Shown: one piece after another, positions 1 to 12,669 of the stretch | How positions within the stretch are numbered: position 1 is the first letter of the stretch | Layout: every line of letters begins with the position of its first letter | Position numbers and translations under genes: made by a program | The notes under the pieces: generated by a model | The model's input: only the letters and a program-made list of their open reading frames with translations | What the model was told of the DNA's origin: nothing | The model's database searches: none | From: Tillus elongatus | Lineage: Eukaryota > Arthropoda > Insecta > Coleoptera > Cleridae | Assembly (NCBI GenBank): GCA_964006375.1 | Contig: OZ023265.1 | Location: 113,973,084-114,037,083, forward strand | Direction: 5' to 3' | Length of the DNA: 64,000 bases

Positions 1-620
1 AGGCCCTCCGCAGCCTCCCTGTAAGAGCCAGTCTGCGCCGGTGTTCCGGCCTTAGTTCCTTTGGGAGGTCTGTCTGTAGTAGGCGTGCTAGAGCCAGAGC
101 GCGGCGTCTTCCGACTCGCACTCTCCTCTTGCGCCTTTACAGGCACCCTGGCCCTTTTGGAACGTCTGTCTGTAGTGGGCGTGCTAGAGTTCGAGCGCGT
201 CCTCTTCTGACCCGCACTCCCCTCTTGCGCCTTTACAGGTTTCTCGACCGTCCAGGTCCCGGCCGCCATTTTTTGCGCCCTCCGGAGCTTCTTTCTTTGC
301 GCCCCGGAAAGACGCTTGGACTGCCGGGGCAGTCCCTCTACTCTAACAGTAGAGTCCTCACTGGTGGAGGGGCCCCCGGAGTCCGCGGAGCTCGCCGCCC
401 TCCGGTGGGACCCAGCCTCCAGCTTGGGTGTCGGGGACAGGTCTCTGGCCGAAGCTACCCCCTGATCCCCCGTATCTACGCCGGTCGTGGGACCTCCAGA
501 GTCCGCTGCCGCACCCTGGCTCGTCTCCGTTTCCGGGATAGACTCAAGGCTCAAGTCTGTAGCCGGAGCCACTCCTCGAGCCTCATTGGTTTTGGTTTTA
601 TATGTATTTATAATCTTCAT
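1..620 (-). CDS. LINE ORF1 (gag-like) protein, 5'-complete, runs off the left edge
   Basis: An open frame starts at an ATG at 620-618 (MKIINTYKTK...) and stays open for 206 codons to position 1. An in-frame TGA at 662-660 closes the frame upstream. The product is hydrophilic and low-complexity, rich in Ser, Thr, Arg, Lys and Pro. A basic block, KRLSGAQRKKLRRAQK, lies near residues 102-117. Residues 128-159 and 160-191 are a tandem 32-residue duplication (PVKAQE...STPTTDR), matching a 96-bp DNA repeat. The last visible residues, SYREAAEG, resemble the stretch that precedes the conserved domain of many arthropod LINE ORF1 proteins; that is recalled, not searched. The frame is much more GC-rich than its surroundings and free of stops, unlike the decayed LINEs elsewhere here. 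ORF2 (endonuclease and reverse transcriptase) would lie left of the window. An unrelated cellular gene exon is a less likely alternative. Confidence 0.6.
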   Translation of the reverse strand, partial: MKIINTYKTKTNEARGVAPATDLSLESIPETETSQGAAADSGGPTTGVDTGDQGVASARDLSPTPKLEAGSHRRAASSADSGGPSTSEDSTVRVEGLPRQSKRLSGAQRKKLRRAQKMAAGTWTVEKPVKAQEGSAGQKRTRSNSSTPTTDRRSKRARVPVKAQEESASRKTPRSGSSTPTTDRPPKGTKAGTPAQTGSYREAAEG

Positions 621-980
621 GTTGTTCCCACGAGAATGGGGGAAATACTGTCCACACCATCAGAACCCCCTGTGTGGTGCAAGGCGGGTTACTCTGGAGG
701 GTTGCCTGGTACTCCAGAGGTTCCGTTCACGACACCATCGCCCTGGTGCCATCCATCCATAGGCACGGGTCACGTGACACCGTAGATTGGGGGAGTTTAG
801 TTCGACCTCCTTGTCTAGATCCGTCATGTTTAGTTATTAGCAGGGTCACCTCGTGCAGGATGCGGATTTTTACCGCGCATGACGGTCTTGGGGAAAGCTT
901 CATCGGGAGTTTATGTTGTTATTTCCACTTCCTCAGCTTGCCCCCTGGAGTCCTTTGGCCCGCGACTCCTTAACCCCTAG
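621..980 (-). mobile_element. Probable 5' UTR of the LINE whose ORF1 starts at 620
   Basis: The high-GC composition of the ORF1 frame continues upstream of its ATG and stops sharply near 980, where ordinary AT-rich DNA begins. The simplest reading is an untranslated leader of about 360 bases with the element's 5' end near 980. Internal promoters are usual in such LINE leaders, but no specific promoter motif was identified. No target-site duplication can be tested because the 3' end is outside the window. Confidence 0.45.
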
Positions 981-1149
981 AATGTCCCTTACATGCTTGT
1001 CCACGATATGAAAATTTGGGTAAAAGAAAGTTGTCTGAAATTTTAAATCTAAATTTTACTAATGTAAACTATTTACTTACATTTTTAATTTATATAAAAG
1101 TATTTAAATTTACTTCATACTTCTTAATTTGGTATATAATATAAGGCAA

Positions 1150-1660
1150 TTGTAAGGCAAAGAACCTGAAACGATACAGGGTTGTGTAGAGAAAATGTCA
1201 CAAAAATGTGTTTTACAAAACCTTAAGTTTCAGCTGCAACCGTCATTGTCCCTTATTTTACAAAAATATTTGCATAAAATTCAATTTAAATGCTTCTCCC
1301 ATGCTTTGGCAGTAGTTTTAGTTATAGAGTTTATGGTTCAATAGTCTATAATTTTTGGCGAATTTTCGTAGAAAAAATTCGCTAATGAGGAGACCTCGAC
1401 TTTTGAATTTTCAATTTTTTTTTAAATAAGCGCGAACTGGGCCCCCTAGAGCCTATATCCGGTGTTAGTCTAAGTCTTTATCTGTTTACATATATTATAC
1501 ACGGTGACACATATCTTCGCTAAAGCTCAATATATCCGTTATTATACAAGATATGAAAAAAAAATTATACGTTAATGATAGGATCTCTTGAGCTACATCT
1601 TTTATAATTATTTTAGTAATCATAATACATATGTCATAATACGTGTCGCAAGCTGTCAGA
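1150..1660 (+). repeat. Modular repeat, type 2 (outer half joined to TATATTATAC junction)
   Basis: The copy begins with the segment around GGCAAAGAACCTGAA and passes through GCTTTGGCAGTAG. The 'outer half' is at 1370-1490 (GAGGAGACCTCGACTTTTGA and AAATAAGCGCGAACTGGGCC). It then crosses a short TATATTATACACGGTGAC junction into the segment with GCTCAATATATCCGTTATTA. The same order is seen at 17225-17892 and, reversed, at 50110-50930 and 61540-62160. There is no long (TA)n array here. No coding capacity was seen. Confidence 0.7.
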
Positions 1661-1879
1661 AATAAAAAGGTTTCTGTGTAGTTACATTTATTTTTTGTTG
1701 CCAGGGAAGTATAAATAGGGGTAGTGTTTTCAAAACTTATTATTTGTGTTCATTTTTAGTACAAAACTTTGAAATTGCTTTTAACAAAAATTAAAAGAGC
1801 ATAAAAATAACAACTTTTTAAAACACTATCCTTAAGGCTTTGAAATGACTTTGAACGAAAATTTAAAGAGCATAAAAAT

Positions 1880-2088
1880 AATTACTTTTCAAAACACTAC
1901 CCCTATTTATATTGACAAACAAATTTAAATACAGCTGCCTTGCGTATGTCAGATTGACGCCTATCAACCTTCATTTAAATTTAACATAAGTAAGTATTTA
2001 CAGTTTTTTCTGTTCCCTATGTACATTGTAATTTTTCTTCATGTTGTAGCCTTATCTTGTAACTGAGGCCTATCCCACAACTTTTTAA

Positions 2089-2090
<2 letters not shown>
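1880..2090 (+). mobile_element. Penelope-like element 3' end fragment
   Basis: The segment from CACTACCCCTATTTATA through CAGATTGACGCC to CCCACAACTTTTTAAGA aligns by eye with the 3' part of the Penelope-like element at 34622-35237. It includes the decayed codons for the C-terminal HHPYLYFLD region and the shared CCTATGTA(C/A)ATTGTAA stretch. Both copies stop at the same point and run straight into a (TA)n array. An inverted piece of the same tail sits upstream at about 1704-1745. Confidence 0.6.

Positions 2091-2155
<65 letters not shown>
2091..2155. repeat. (TA)n array, about 65 bp
   Basis: A pure AT dinucleotide run lies directly after a Penelope-like 3' tail. Its right flank, containing GGGCCCTTATTTGAAGACATT, is a diverged copy of the modular repeat. 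The small open frames over it are microsatellite translations. Confidence 0.95.
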
Positions 2156-2159
<4 letters not shown>

Positions 2160-2576
2160 GGCCCTTGGCGATGTGTATTTGAGGGCCCTTATTTGAAGAC
2201 ATTTTTGTAAAGTCTCACCACTGAATATTCTCATTTTTTTATATGAAAATTCTCTAATAAGCAAAACAGAAAACAAAATACCATGCAAGTTATGACATAA
2301 TTATAGCAAATAAAAATATGTTTCTCTTTTCAGCTGTAAACACGTAATCATTGTTCTTGACATTTCATGCAGGTAATGTGTTTTACTTGTATAATAATGC
2401 CCTAATTATCGATTATAGTTTTCAAAATGGATTAAAATTGCGTGCTATGAGCTTTCAGATACGGCATACAGGCCTAACATTTATAGTATCGTCAGCACGA
2501 AAGCTTGCAGGGTCTATAGTATAATGAAAGCCACGTTTAAAGTAAAGTTTGGTTTCGTACAAACGTTTTACAGTTT

Positions 2577-3200
2577 AGGGCGCACCAAATGTTAGGTAAT
2601 TTCTCACATGTCAATACACTATCTACCATCTCTTTTTTCCTTTAGAAACAAATAGTAGTTTTAGCATATAGGTATACAGAATTAAGGGATAGTTCAGAAA
2701 CCCGATTTACAATATACAATTTCTAGGAGTTTATCATTTTTATCTGTTTTAAAATGTAAATGTGTAAATGCTCGGAGGTTCCAAGTAAACGAATTGTAAA
2801 ACGCTACGTTATAATTGTTTTTCTCTGGCTAGGTAAACATTGGCCAACAAGGCTTATTTTTGTAAAAAAATTACTTATGAAGTGTGCACGACTGTGAGAC
2901 TTTTGAAGAGTAGCGCAAACTAGAATCTGTAGAACTTATATAGGCGGTTTTAATTTATTGTGTGTTAATTTGTATACAAAGTGTATCAAATTAGGTTCGC
3001 ACTGTTGCTAACTTTGTTATTATTGGAGTTACAAAATCAGATTGGGGCACACCAAATATTAGGTAATTTCCCACATCTCAATGTACCTACTATCTGACAT
3101 ATCTATTCCTTTAGAAACAAATAGTGATTTAAGCATATACGCAGAGTTGAGGGATGGTTTAAAAACCCGATTCACACTATAGTATTTCTATAAATTTTAT
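2577..3200 (+). repeat. Diverged direct duplication (copies at 2577-2730 and 3044-3195)
   Basis: Two segments share GCACCAAAT(G/A)TTAGGTAATTT, then CTTTAGAAACAAATAGT and GGGATGGTT-like words in the same order and orientation, about 467 bases apart. The intervening DNA has no recognisable gene. Confidence 0.6.
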
Positions 3201-3379
3201 ATATACGTTTTAATCTGTTTGAAAATATATACAGCGTCTGACACTCAAATGGAATAAATTAGGTATGTCAATTATTGCCCATATTCGCTAAAAATCCCTA
3301 AACACGTCAATCTAGATAACAATGTTATCCAATTAGAATAAGTTTTGTTTTCTGGCCAGTGCAGTTTCACACTCAACAC

Positions 3380-3830
3380 TAATCCACACTGGATGAGAGA
3401 AGCACATAGTAATACCCTAAAAGATAAATCTTTAAGCAGGAATAGTTGGAAACCATGTCATTGGTCCCTTTTTCATTGATAGCAATTTAAACGAAGATAT
3501 TTATTTGGCACTGTTCCAAAATAATCTAGTGCCACCTCTGGTAAACTTATATCCTGATAGACGAAACCCACAAGTTTCAGAGAATGTGGTATGATTCCAG
3601 CAGGATGGAGCATCAGCACATTACCAAATCAATGTCCGGCAGTACGTCGAATTAATATTTCTAAATCAGTGGAGAGGGGGGCGAAGATCGTTAGAATGGC
3701 TAGCAAAATCACCTGATCATACGCTATTCGACTTTTTTTATGGGGATATATGTGAAAAGTATGGTAACAAAACTAAACCACGCGACATAACTGACAGGAA
3801 CAAGAATAACTATCGCAATTAGGTTGGTCA
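3380..3830 (+). pseudogene. Tc1/mariner-superfamily transposase remnant (C-terminal half)
   Basis: Pieced-together frames give a decayed transposase core. The order is SWKPCHWSLFH, NLNEDIYLALFQNNLVPPL, FQQDGASAHYQINVRQY, then WLAKSPDHTLFDFFYGD. In this superfamily the Asp of QQDGA is the second catalytic residue and the Asp of SPD is near the third. Both are still legible, but stops and a missing N-terminus make it non-functional. Related remnants lie at 32250-32660 and 44990-45420, on the minus strand. No terminal inverted repeats were located. Confidence 0.7.
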
Positions 3831-3949
3831 CGCCTCAGAGGTTGATTAACGTTAGCAGACATTTTTATCTACGAATAAGACGCTGCCAAGACGTTCAAGG
3901 CATGCATTTTTAACATCTCCTCTATTGAGATTAATGTTTTTTTTTCTCA

Positions 3950-4340
3950 TTACCATTACCGCACCGAGATGGCGACCCTATCGTACATCTCACAATGTTC
4001 TAGGGGGCTGGCTACTACAGCCGTATTACGTTATAGGTATGTTCTCGCTGTAATTACTATACCGTACTGATGAGCTCTAATTAGAGCGAAACCGGTCTGC
4101 GGTTCTAATTATGGTGAGGATATATCTAGCCTTACACAGATTTTCCCTATATTAGGGAAGAAATGGCCCAGGGCTGAGAATTTACAAAATTGTTAGTTGG
4201 TTGTACGCAGTCTCCATTTTATAACATTTTGTGTTTTTTGGAGCTGTCGCGACAACCTACTACCTGGTTCCGCACCGCGATAGCGACCCTGGCGTACATC
4301 TCACAATGTTCCGAATTAAGGCCATCACCCCAACTCATTG
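3950..4340 (+). repeat. Unclassified interspersed repeat, two partial units
   Basis: Unit one (3950-4150) has GCACCGAGATGGCGACCCT, CATCTCACAATGTTCTAGG, TACCGTACTGATGAGCTC and AATTAGAGCGAAACCG. A second partial unit at 4270-4330 repeats GCACCGCGATAGCGACCCTG and CATCTCACAATGTTC. The same words occur reversed in two units at 55965-56320. No coding or tRNA-like signature was seen, so the class is unknown. Confidence 0.6.
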
Positions 4341-4439
4341 TATGGTTTAATGTGAATTCCTCGATGAAAAAATAAGAGGAGGAACTAAATTCTAGGTACA
4401 TTTAATAATCTAATGTAATATTCTTTCATTACTAAATTC

Positions 4440-5310
4440 ATATTCACCCCTCATATTCAACCCCTACTTCATTTTCATCACAGAATATTAGATCGACGAT
4501 AAAATTGAACGTTTTATAATACACAAACCCTAAAATGTTATATTACTCGAGTTTTATCGAAAAAATATCGATTTTCACCAAATCACCCCTCATTTATTCC
4601 TTACTCCGTGGAGCGGTTTTACCCAAAAACAACCCGAATCGTACGTTGATGAGGTGCTAACTATATACTAAATTTTAAAAGGCTATCTCAATTCGTTAGA
4701 AAGGTATTATGCTTACTAAGAGACAGACCTACAGACCGACCGACCGACAGACTAACAGGCTGACCGACAGACCGGCAAAAAATCCTTTTCTATATGTTTT
4801 GAAACTTTTTACGCTGTTTTAGCAAAAAAAATTCAAATTTCTGTTCGATATGCGATCCCCACACTTTCTACCCCTAATTGAATTTCATCACAAATCACCA
4901 GATGTTTGATGAAATTGAAATTTTTCCAATAAACAAACCCTAAAACGTTATACTACTCGAGTTTTAACGAAAAAATATAAATTTTCAGCAAATCACCCCC
5001 CATTCATCGGCTACTCCCTGGAGTGATTTTACCCAAAAACAATCCCAACCGGTCGCTTGTCGGATGCTAATTGTATACCAAATTTGAAGAAGGCGATATC
5101 TAAATTCGTTTTAAATTTATCGTGGCTACTAACATACAGGCAGGCACACCGACAAAACAAGAGAACGACAGACTGACAACCCGACAGACCGACAGACCAA
5201 CAGGCCGATAGACAAAAATCAATTGTCCCCAAAACATGTTTTATATATATATAGTTTGACATTTTTTACGACGTTTAAGCGATTTGTTTTTAAATTCACA
5301 CTTATTGACG
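4440..5310 (+). repeat. CAGA-type interspersed repeat, tandem dimer
   Basis: Two units of about 420-440 bp lie head to tail. Each contains CACCAAATCACCCC or a close variant, GATTTTACCCAAAAACAA, GGTGCTAACT-like words, then a degenerate run of CAGACCGACAGA and GTTTTAGCAAAAAA-like ends. The dimer ends at ATTGACGATGTGGAAGTAA. Relatives are at 29222-29990, 32930-33390 and 43455-43820 continuing at 47550-47880. The apparent CLYVS/CQSVV peptides are translations of the CAGA run. Confidence 0.75.
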
Positions 5311-5319
5311 ATGTGGAAG

Positions 5320-6326
5320 TAAAAATAATGTATATATTGCCACTTAACCATTTTGGTAAATGATAACATAAAATATATAGAATATTGGAAAAAACTGCAC
5401 TTGTTATTGTTATTTAACAGATCACTTATCAAAATGTCTCCAATCAAAGCTTCAGGATGTAAAAATCTTAGTCGTAAATTATCAAAATCTGACTAAGGCC
5501 TTGGCACAAAGTTACAGTGCTGTGCTCTTTATGTTTCATACAAATTAAAACCTTATTAGAAGCGACTATAAAGTAATGCATTTCAAATACAGCTCAATTA
5601 AAAATTAAAGAAAAATATAACAAATAACATGCATAAATACCTTTTGCCACATCACACAATCCCTTAGAAGCATTTCACTTTTAAATCATCACAGCACCTA
5701 TAACAAGTAACCGAACTACCACGCGGAAATAATCTAACTCTCTTATCGATATTTGATTGCTTAAAACACAATCATATCGACAAAAACGTCAGATATTAAT
5801 TGAAAACAATCCCAAAAAACTATCTATTTTGTTCCATTGATTGTTTCTTTTCACTGTTGCCAGTTTAAATGTGTTCAAGAAGATTTATAAATTAAATATA
5901 AGTTTTGACGCAGGAAGTGCGTTAAGGTAGCGAATTTTTATTTAATAAATCACTTCATTATTAAATATAATTAATTAAATACGACACATGGACCATTATA
6001 CATAAAATATACTATACCATACTATACTAAATACAAAACTAAGCGAACAAGAAATTTTCATCATTAAAAAAAGTATTCATAAAGATAAATTGAAAAATCC
6101 CATGTACCTAATCGTTATCTCCTACGTCACACGTCTTTAAAGTCCTGCTCTTAAAAATACAAGGAAGTCAATAAAATTTAATTGGATAATTCCAAAGAAT
6201 GCGATTGTGTTTGATATGCGGTAGTGCGCAATAAACTTTCACCTTCTTAGATGTCTTCCAAACTGTGCTTATGGGTTAACTGGCGTATATGGTTATCAAT
6301 GATGTTTGATATGATACATTAGAAGC
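5320..6326. other. No gene seen; one solitary hairpin end
   Basis: AT-rich DNA with no supported gene. The only recognised feature is at 5907-5940: GACGCAGGAAGTGCGTTAAGG is a solitary, slightly diverged copy of the hairpin end that caps MITEs elsewhere in the window. No partner end was found. Confidence 0.5.
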
Positions 6327-6668
6327 CTCGGTCATTCAGGGGAAGAACGTATGCCTTAGAACCCAAGGGTACTGGGTTCGATTCACAGGGTTTCCCTTTC
6401 ACTTTTTTAGTACAAACTGTAATAAATTAACATCAACCGAGGTTCTCTCATTGTATTTGAGCAATTTGAATGTCTGCACATTCCGCCCCTCGGAGGGGGC
6501 ATAAAGCCGTCGGTCCTGTGTCCATGTTGGGCACGTTAAAGATCCCTACCAACCTCACAGAACGACAGGGGCTCAAAAAAATTTCCAGGATACTGAGGTG
6601 AAACTGCGCCCTGGCATCGGTGATCGGTCATGTTGGCGGAAATAGGCCGACGCTAAAGTAAAAAAAAT
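6327..6668 (+). mobile_element. tRNA-derived SINE, family A (near full length)
   Basis: The head GCCTCGGTCATTCAGGGG matches an RNA polymerase III A box. GTACTGGGTTCGATTCACAG, about 40 bases on, matches a B box. The body carries CACATTCCGCCCCTCGGAGG and CATGTTGGGCACGTTAAAGA. The tail has GGAAATAGGCCGACGCTAAAG followed by an A-rich run. Length is about 340 bases. Five minus-strand copies are at 21050, 23098, 42505, 45578 and 52700. Box order and polyA-like tail show the sense strand is plus. Confidence 0.85.
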
Positions 6669-7079
6669 TATACATTATAAAGTAATGCATATGGTCCATG
6701 TGTAAACAGTTTGTGGCTAATGTACCTGGCTTCCGAGGCCATACAGTAGTCATCACAGACACACTGATGCATGTGGTTTGTTTTCGGGTGCTACAAATTT
6801 CCCTTGCCTAAAAATAACAGCGTGTAAATAAGTAGCAATCCAGTTCACAACTTAACCAATTATAACACTCTTTACAACTTGTTTTCATCGATACTTCACT
6901 ATCTGCTTTCAGATCCTTATCAACAAAAATTAAAGAGACCAACTTTGTGAATGGAGGCTCTCAGTTGGGGCTCCGCAAATCGGGGTAAATTTAATTCCAC
7001 AAGAACAGTGATTTGCATACTGCATAGAAGCTATGACCAAAAGAGCTCAGGTGTTTAGATAGCTGGCACAATCCTGCCC

Positions 7080-8930
<1,851 letters not shown>

Positions 8931-9129
8931 GTTTTTGGATAGCACCATTTGGTGTGAGTCCGCAGGTCACAGTGACAGAACATTAGCTTATAGAACGTTC
9001 CTAACCATGGAAAACTTCAATGGGCATAAAATTATCAGAGGTCTTACATCCTACATGTCTACAATATTGCGAGAACTGCAGCAAAGAAGCCTGGGTTCCT
9101 GTCACGACTCATCATAAACACAACCAAAT

Positions 9130-10340
9130 TTGCAGAAAGGTCATCGTTTAGCGACGTGTGTACTTCAATTATAATTAATAAGAAGCTAGAAACGGTACTG
9201 TGAAGACTGCTATTACCAGGGATGCTCTTGATTGAACTGTTCGTTGCTAATAGAAAGCCAAAGAAAAATACTGGACGTCAAAACTGAACCCTGTAGTAGA
9301 TCGGCATCAATTTCTAATGCATCTGATAAAAGATCGTCGACAGCAATATGTAGCGAGCGCTTTATTAGCAACCTGGATATCCATAGTCAAAGTCTGGAAG
9401 ACAATTGATATGAATATGCTTTTAAATGAGCGCTGCATGTGAGACCCGATCAAACGCTTCAGAAATATATATTGTCACTGCGTGACCAAATTTTTCAAAG
9501 AAGCAGTGGGATAGACGTACCCACATCCTATTGAAAATCGAATTGAGGCAACATAAAATTAGAGTCTCCTCAGGAGCACATATTTAAATAAGTATTTCTG
9601 AAATTGGGCCCTGAGGTCTTTTTAATGACTAGGGTCTTAAATTTGTGTGTACGATGTCTGAAAAATATCTTTTTTATTTGGGCTTTGCCGCAGGAAAATG
9701 ATTGGTGAACTGTTTTCCTGCAGATAAAGCATAGGATAAAAAAAATAACTCAATTAAATCGGATTTTGCTTAGGATGATACAGCTAGTACAATTTGATTC
9801 CAGCGGAGGAGAGGAGCTGATAAGGAAATTTGTGTCTGTAATTTTTTCTACAGATCAGAAACATCGGGTATTATTGTGGCATTAAAATACTCTTCTGATA
9901 GGTGGGGGTAATGTTTTTTCGATCGACTCTTTGTTTGCAAATGCTCGTTGCTATCACAATAGCGACCTTGGAGTTTTCGCGTCAAAAATTGTAGGCAAAG
10001 GTTTTGACAATTATTTTCTTTACAGCAAGCTTTACTGAACAAGGGTATTAAATTGTGATTGACATGATTTTCGATGGATGATGAGTGAGTTGATTATATC
10101 TATGAAGTTGGCAAATTCTGGGGAATAGTTATTATAAAAACAGACATCTACAGCAGGCAAAAGAGTAAACCCTCCTTCCATTCTGCTGAGTTTAAAGAAG
10201 TTGCGTGTTTGTAGTGGATTTGTTGCAGATATAAAATAATGGTAAAACTATCTGGGATGGCCAAGGTAAGTACCTTGTAGTTTTCTGAGTTAGGGTCCAG
10301 AAAAAAATCAAGGATAGGGTGTATGGTCACTTATATTTAG
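9130..10340 (-). pseudogene. Old CR1/L2-like LINE remnant (endonuclease end to RT)
   Basis: Reading leftward on the minus strand, 10330-10150 gives LDFFLDPNSENYKVLTLAIP, matching the C-terminal end of an APE-type LINE endonuclease. Near 9480-9240 decayed frames give AFDRVSHAALI-like residues, LWISRLLIKRSLHIAVDD and ADLLQGSVLTSSIFL, which correspond to the LSNRSI...VVDG and GVPQGS reverse-transcriptase blocks of the better copy at 11250-12665. It has many stops. The region between the two parts aligns only weakly. Confidence 0.55.
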
Positions 10341-10344
10341 TATG

Positions 10345-11245
10345 AGAGCCAAAACCTCATGTATTAACGTCGATCTCGGCAGTAAGCAAACATCTCGGCA
10401 GCGCTGCCCCAGCTACAGAACTTGAAGTTGAGGTAATAAGGTACATTCCAAAATAGAGGCCATTAATAAGTGACCAAATCAAATTTTCTTTGATAATTAT
10501 CACATAACTTGTTTCATTAATTTACAAAAGCGCGATACCATAATTGTTTAAAAATGAATTTGATTCTTAGCAATAGGCAACGGTGAATATAACTTACATT
10601 TCATGATCATGACATCGTCACAGTCTAAACTGACTAACAGTGGGCGATTATGAATTATATCATTAGCACAGTCTAAAAAAGATGTCACCTTACCGTCGCC
10701 ACAATAACCAGCTAAAGTTTCCCGAAGGTTATCTTTAAGCCTAACTTTTCCAGTGTTTCATTGACAAATCTCTCAAATATTCTTAGAAGTTGCTATGTTT
10801 TGAAATTTATCCTAATGTCTTTCAGTACATATCTTTATTTCTTTAAGTACCATTTCAAGAAAAAGGTTGGTTGGCTAATAAATAAGGCAAAAGTATAGAA
10901 TATGCTCGACGAAGGCGAAAACTTGACAACCCTACCGTCACACAAAAAGAGCTATAATAAGGTACAAACTTAAATTTAAGACGACGAAAAAATAAATTAT
11001 GTGGTACCAGTAGTGTTTTAAACTGATGTTTTTGCCTGTCTGATTTCTCACCTTTCTGTAAAATCTTGCAGAATTCCTGCAAGTGACTAGTTTTTATTGA
11101 CGTATGAGATTATTATACCACACACATTACGCCCTCTACTAGACTTGCACAACATCGCACCGCTTGCAATCGTCCTGTATAAATCAGTGAAGTGCGATGA
11201 ACTGAATCAGGGACTGTGAAGTGAAAATATTTTATAGTAAATTTG
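10345..11245. other. No gene seen
   Basis: AT-rich unique-looking DNA between two LINE copies. A 75-residue minus-strand open frame at 10855-11082 shows no recognisable motif and is probably chance. Confidence 0.4.
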
Positions 11246-11249
11246 AATG

Positions 11250-12665
11250 GATACTACTTTTTTTAAATTTTTTATTTCAACAACACACCACGAGGGCTTA
11301 CAGCCTAAATACTATCGTACCGTTGGTGTCGACAAGGAGGAAAGAGGCAACTTGTTAATTCTGGACTTGAAGGTTTGGAGGTTCGGGGGAGAAGGAAAAA
11401 CATGTGCCGGCAAGGAGTTCCACAACTTGGAAGTCCTCGGGACAAAAGAGCGGGCATACCAAGATGTTCTATGTCTGGTGACCTGGACAGTAAAAGGGTG
11501 CATTCGCTCTGTTCCCCTGGTAGATCTGTTGGGGGCAGCAGGTGGAGGAACTATGGAAGAAAGCTCCTCTGAGCAGTGCCCGTGCAGATATCTATAAAAG
11601 AGAGAGAGGTCACCAACGGCACGTCGGTGGGCAAGGGATGGCAGCCTTTGGGTAAGGGTAGGGTCACCTATGAGACGTGTAGCTCTCTTCTGAATGTGGA
11701 CTCCAGGATAGCGAGGGTAGAAGCGGCAGAGTCACCCCAGATGTGGGAGCAGTATTCGAGGTTTGGTCTTATTTGTGAAGTATATAAATTATAGAGATTA
11801 GCTGGTGAAAAATATTTGCGAGTCCGGAAGAGGAAACCTAATTTCTTAGCAGCCGCTTCTGCAATTGATGTGACATGTTGGTGCCAATTGAGATTTCGAT
11901 CCACAGAGATGCCAACAAGTGAAAAGGACTCATTACTTTGAATAACTTGGTTGTTTATTGTGATGGGTCTAGGGCTGGTGTATCTCTTATGAGAAAGAAA
12001 GCAAGACCGTGATTTGGTGGGGTTGAATTGTACAATATTTCTACTTCCCCAGTCTGATATTTTTTGGAGATCCGCGGAGATAGAACCCTCCATGAGTCTG
12101 CGATCCTCATCTAGTTGGGCTAAAGAGACAGGCTTAGTGTATTGTATATTGGAGTGGAGGGTGCTGTCGTCCGCGTAACTGTGAACTGGGTTGGATGTGC
12201 TAGAGAGGAGGTCATTGATGTGAGAAGAAACAAAGTAGGGGCTAAAGCTGAACCTTGAGGAACTCCTGCATTAATTGGATACAGTTTAGAGGAATGGCCA
12301 TCCACGACAACAGAAATGCTCCGGTTGGAGAGGAAATTTGCTGTCCACGTACAGAGTTTTGGTGGTAGGCCATAGGCCGGTAGTTTATTAAGCAGCGCTG
12401 CGTGCCAGACCTGGTCGAATGTTTTGGATATGTCTAGAGCGACAATCTGTGATTCACCGTGTAGTTCCATAGACTTGTTCCAAGAATGGGTGACAAAGGA
12501 AAGGAGGTCGGCAGTTGATCTGCGCTGACGGAATCCATACTGCCTGTCGTGGATTAGACTGTGTTTTTCAAGAAATTTTAGTAATTCGGTGTTTCTATAC
12601 TTTTCCATCACTTTATAGTAGCCACAAATAGTCACTTCTTCAGGTAGCGGAAACGTGACTGCCAC
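11250..12665 (-). pseudogene. CR1/L2-like LINE ORF2, 5'-truncated copy with 3' end
   Basis: Reverse transcriptase blocks in order on the minus strand: HDRQYGFRQRRSTADLL, ALDISKTFDQVWHAALLNKL, FLSNRSISVVVDGHSS, INAGVPQGSALAPTLFLL. A one-base loss relative to the plus-strand copy at 37740 shifts frame just before HINDLLSS and the catalytic SYADDS. Then come DLQKISDWGSRNIVQFNPTK, FSLVGISVDRNLNWHQHV, KKLGFLFRTRKYFSPANL, RPNLEYCSHIWGDSA, a second shift, DLSLFYRYLHGHCS, and the C-terminal RTSKLWNSLPAHVFPSP and [15 protein letters not shown]. The 3' UTR ends in an A-rich run near 11250. The endonuclease is missing. The LWNSLP ending fits the CR1/L2/Daphne group; the clade call is by memory. Two frameshifts make it a pseudogene, but it is the least decayed CR1-like copy here. 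Confidence 0.85.
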
Positions 12666-12669
12666 CAGA

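Noticed and set aside
129..785. 218-codon plus-strand frame over the GC-rich left end
   Set aside because: It is the shadow of the minus-strand LINE ORF1. It has no motif, and the minus frame carries the 32-residue in-frame duplication and recognisable ORF1-like blocks.
4690..5220. CRISPR-like or short tandem array of CAGACCGACAGA
   Set aside because: It is a degenerate tetranucleotide-rich run inside a dispersed repeat, with no spacer structure, in a eukaryotic context.
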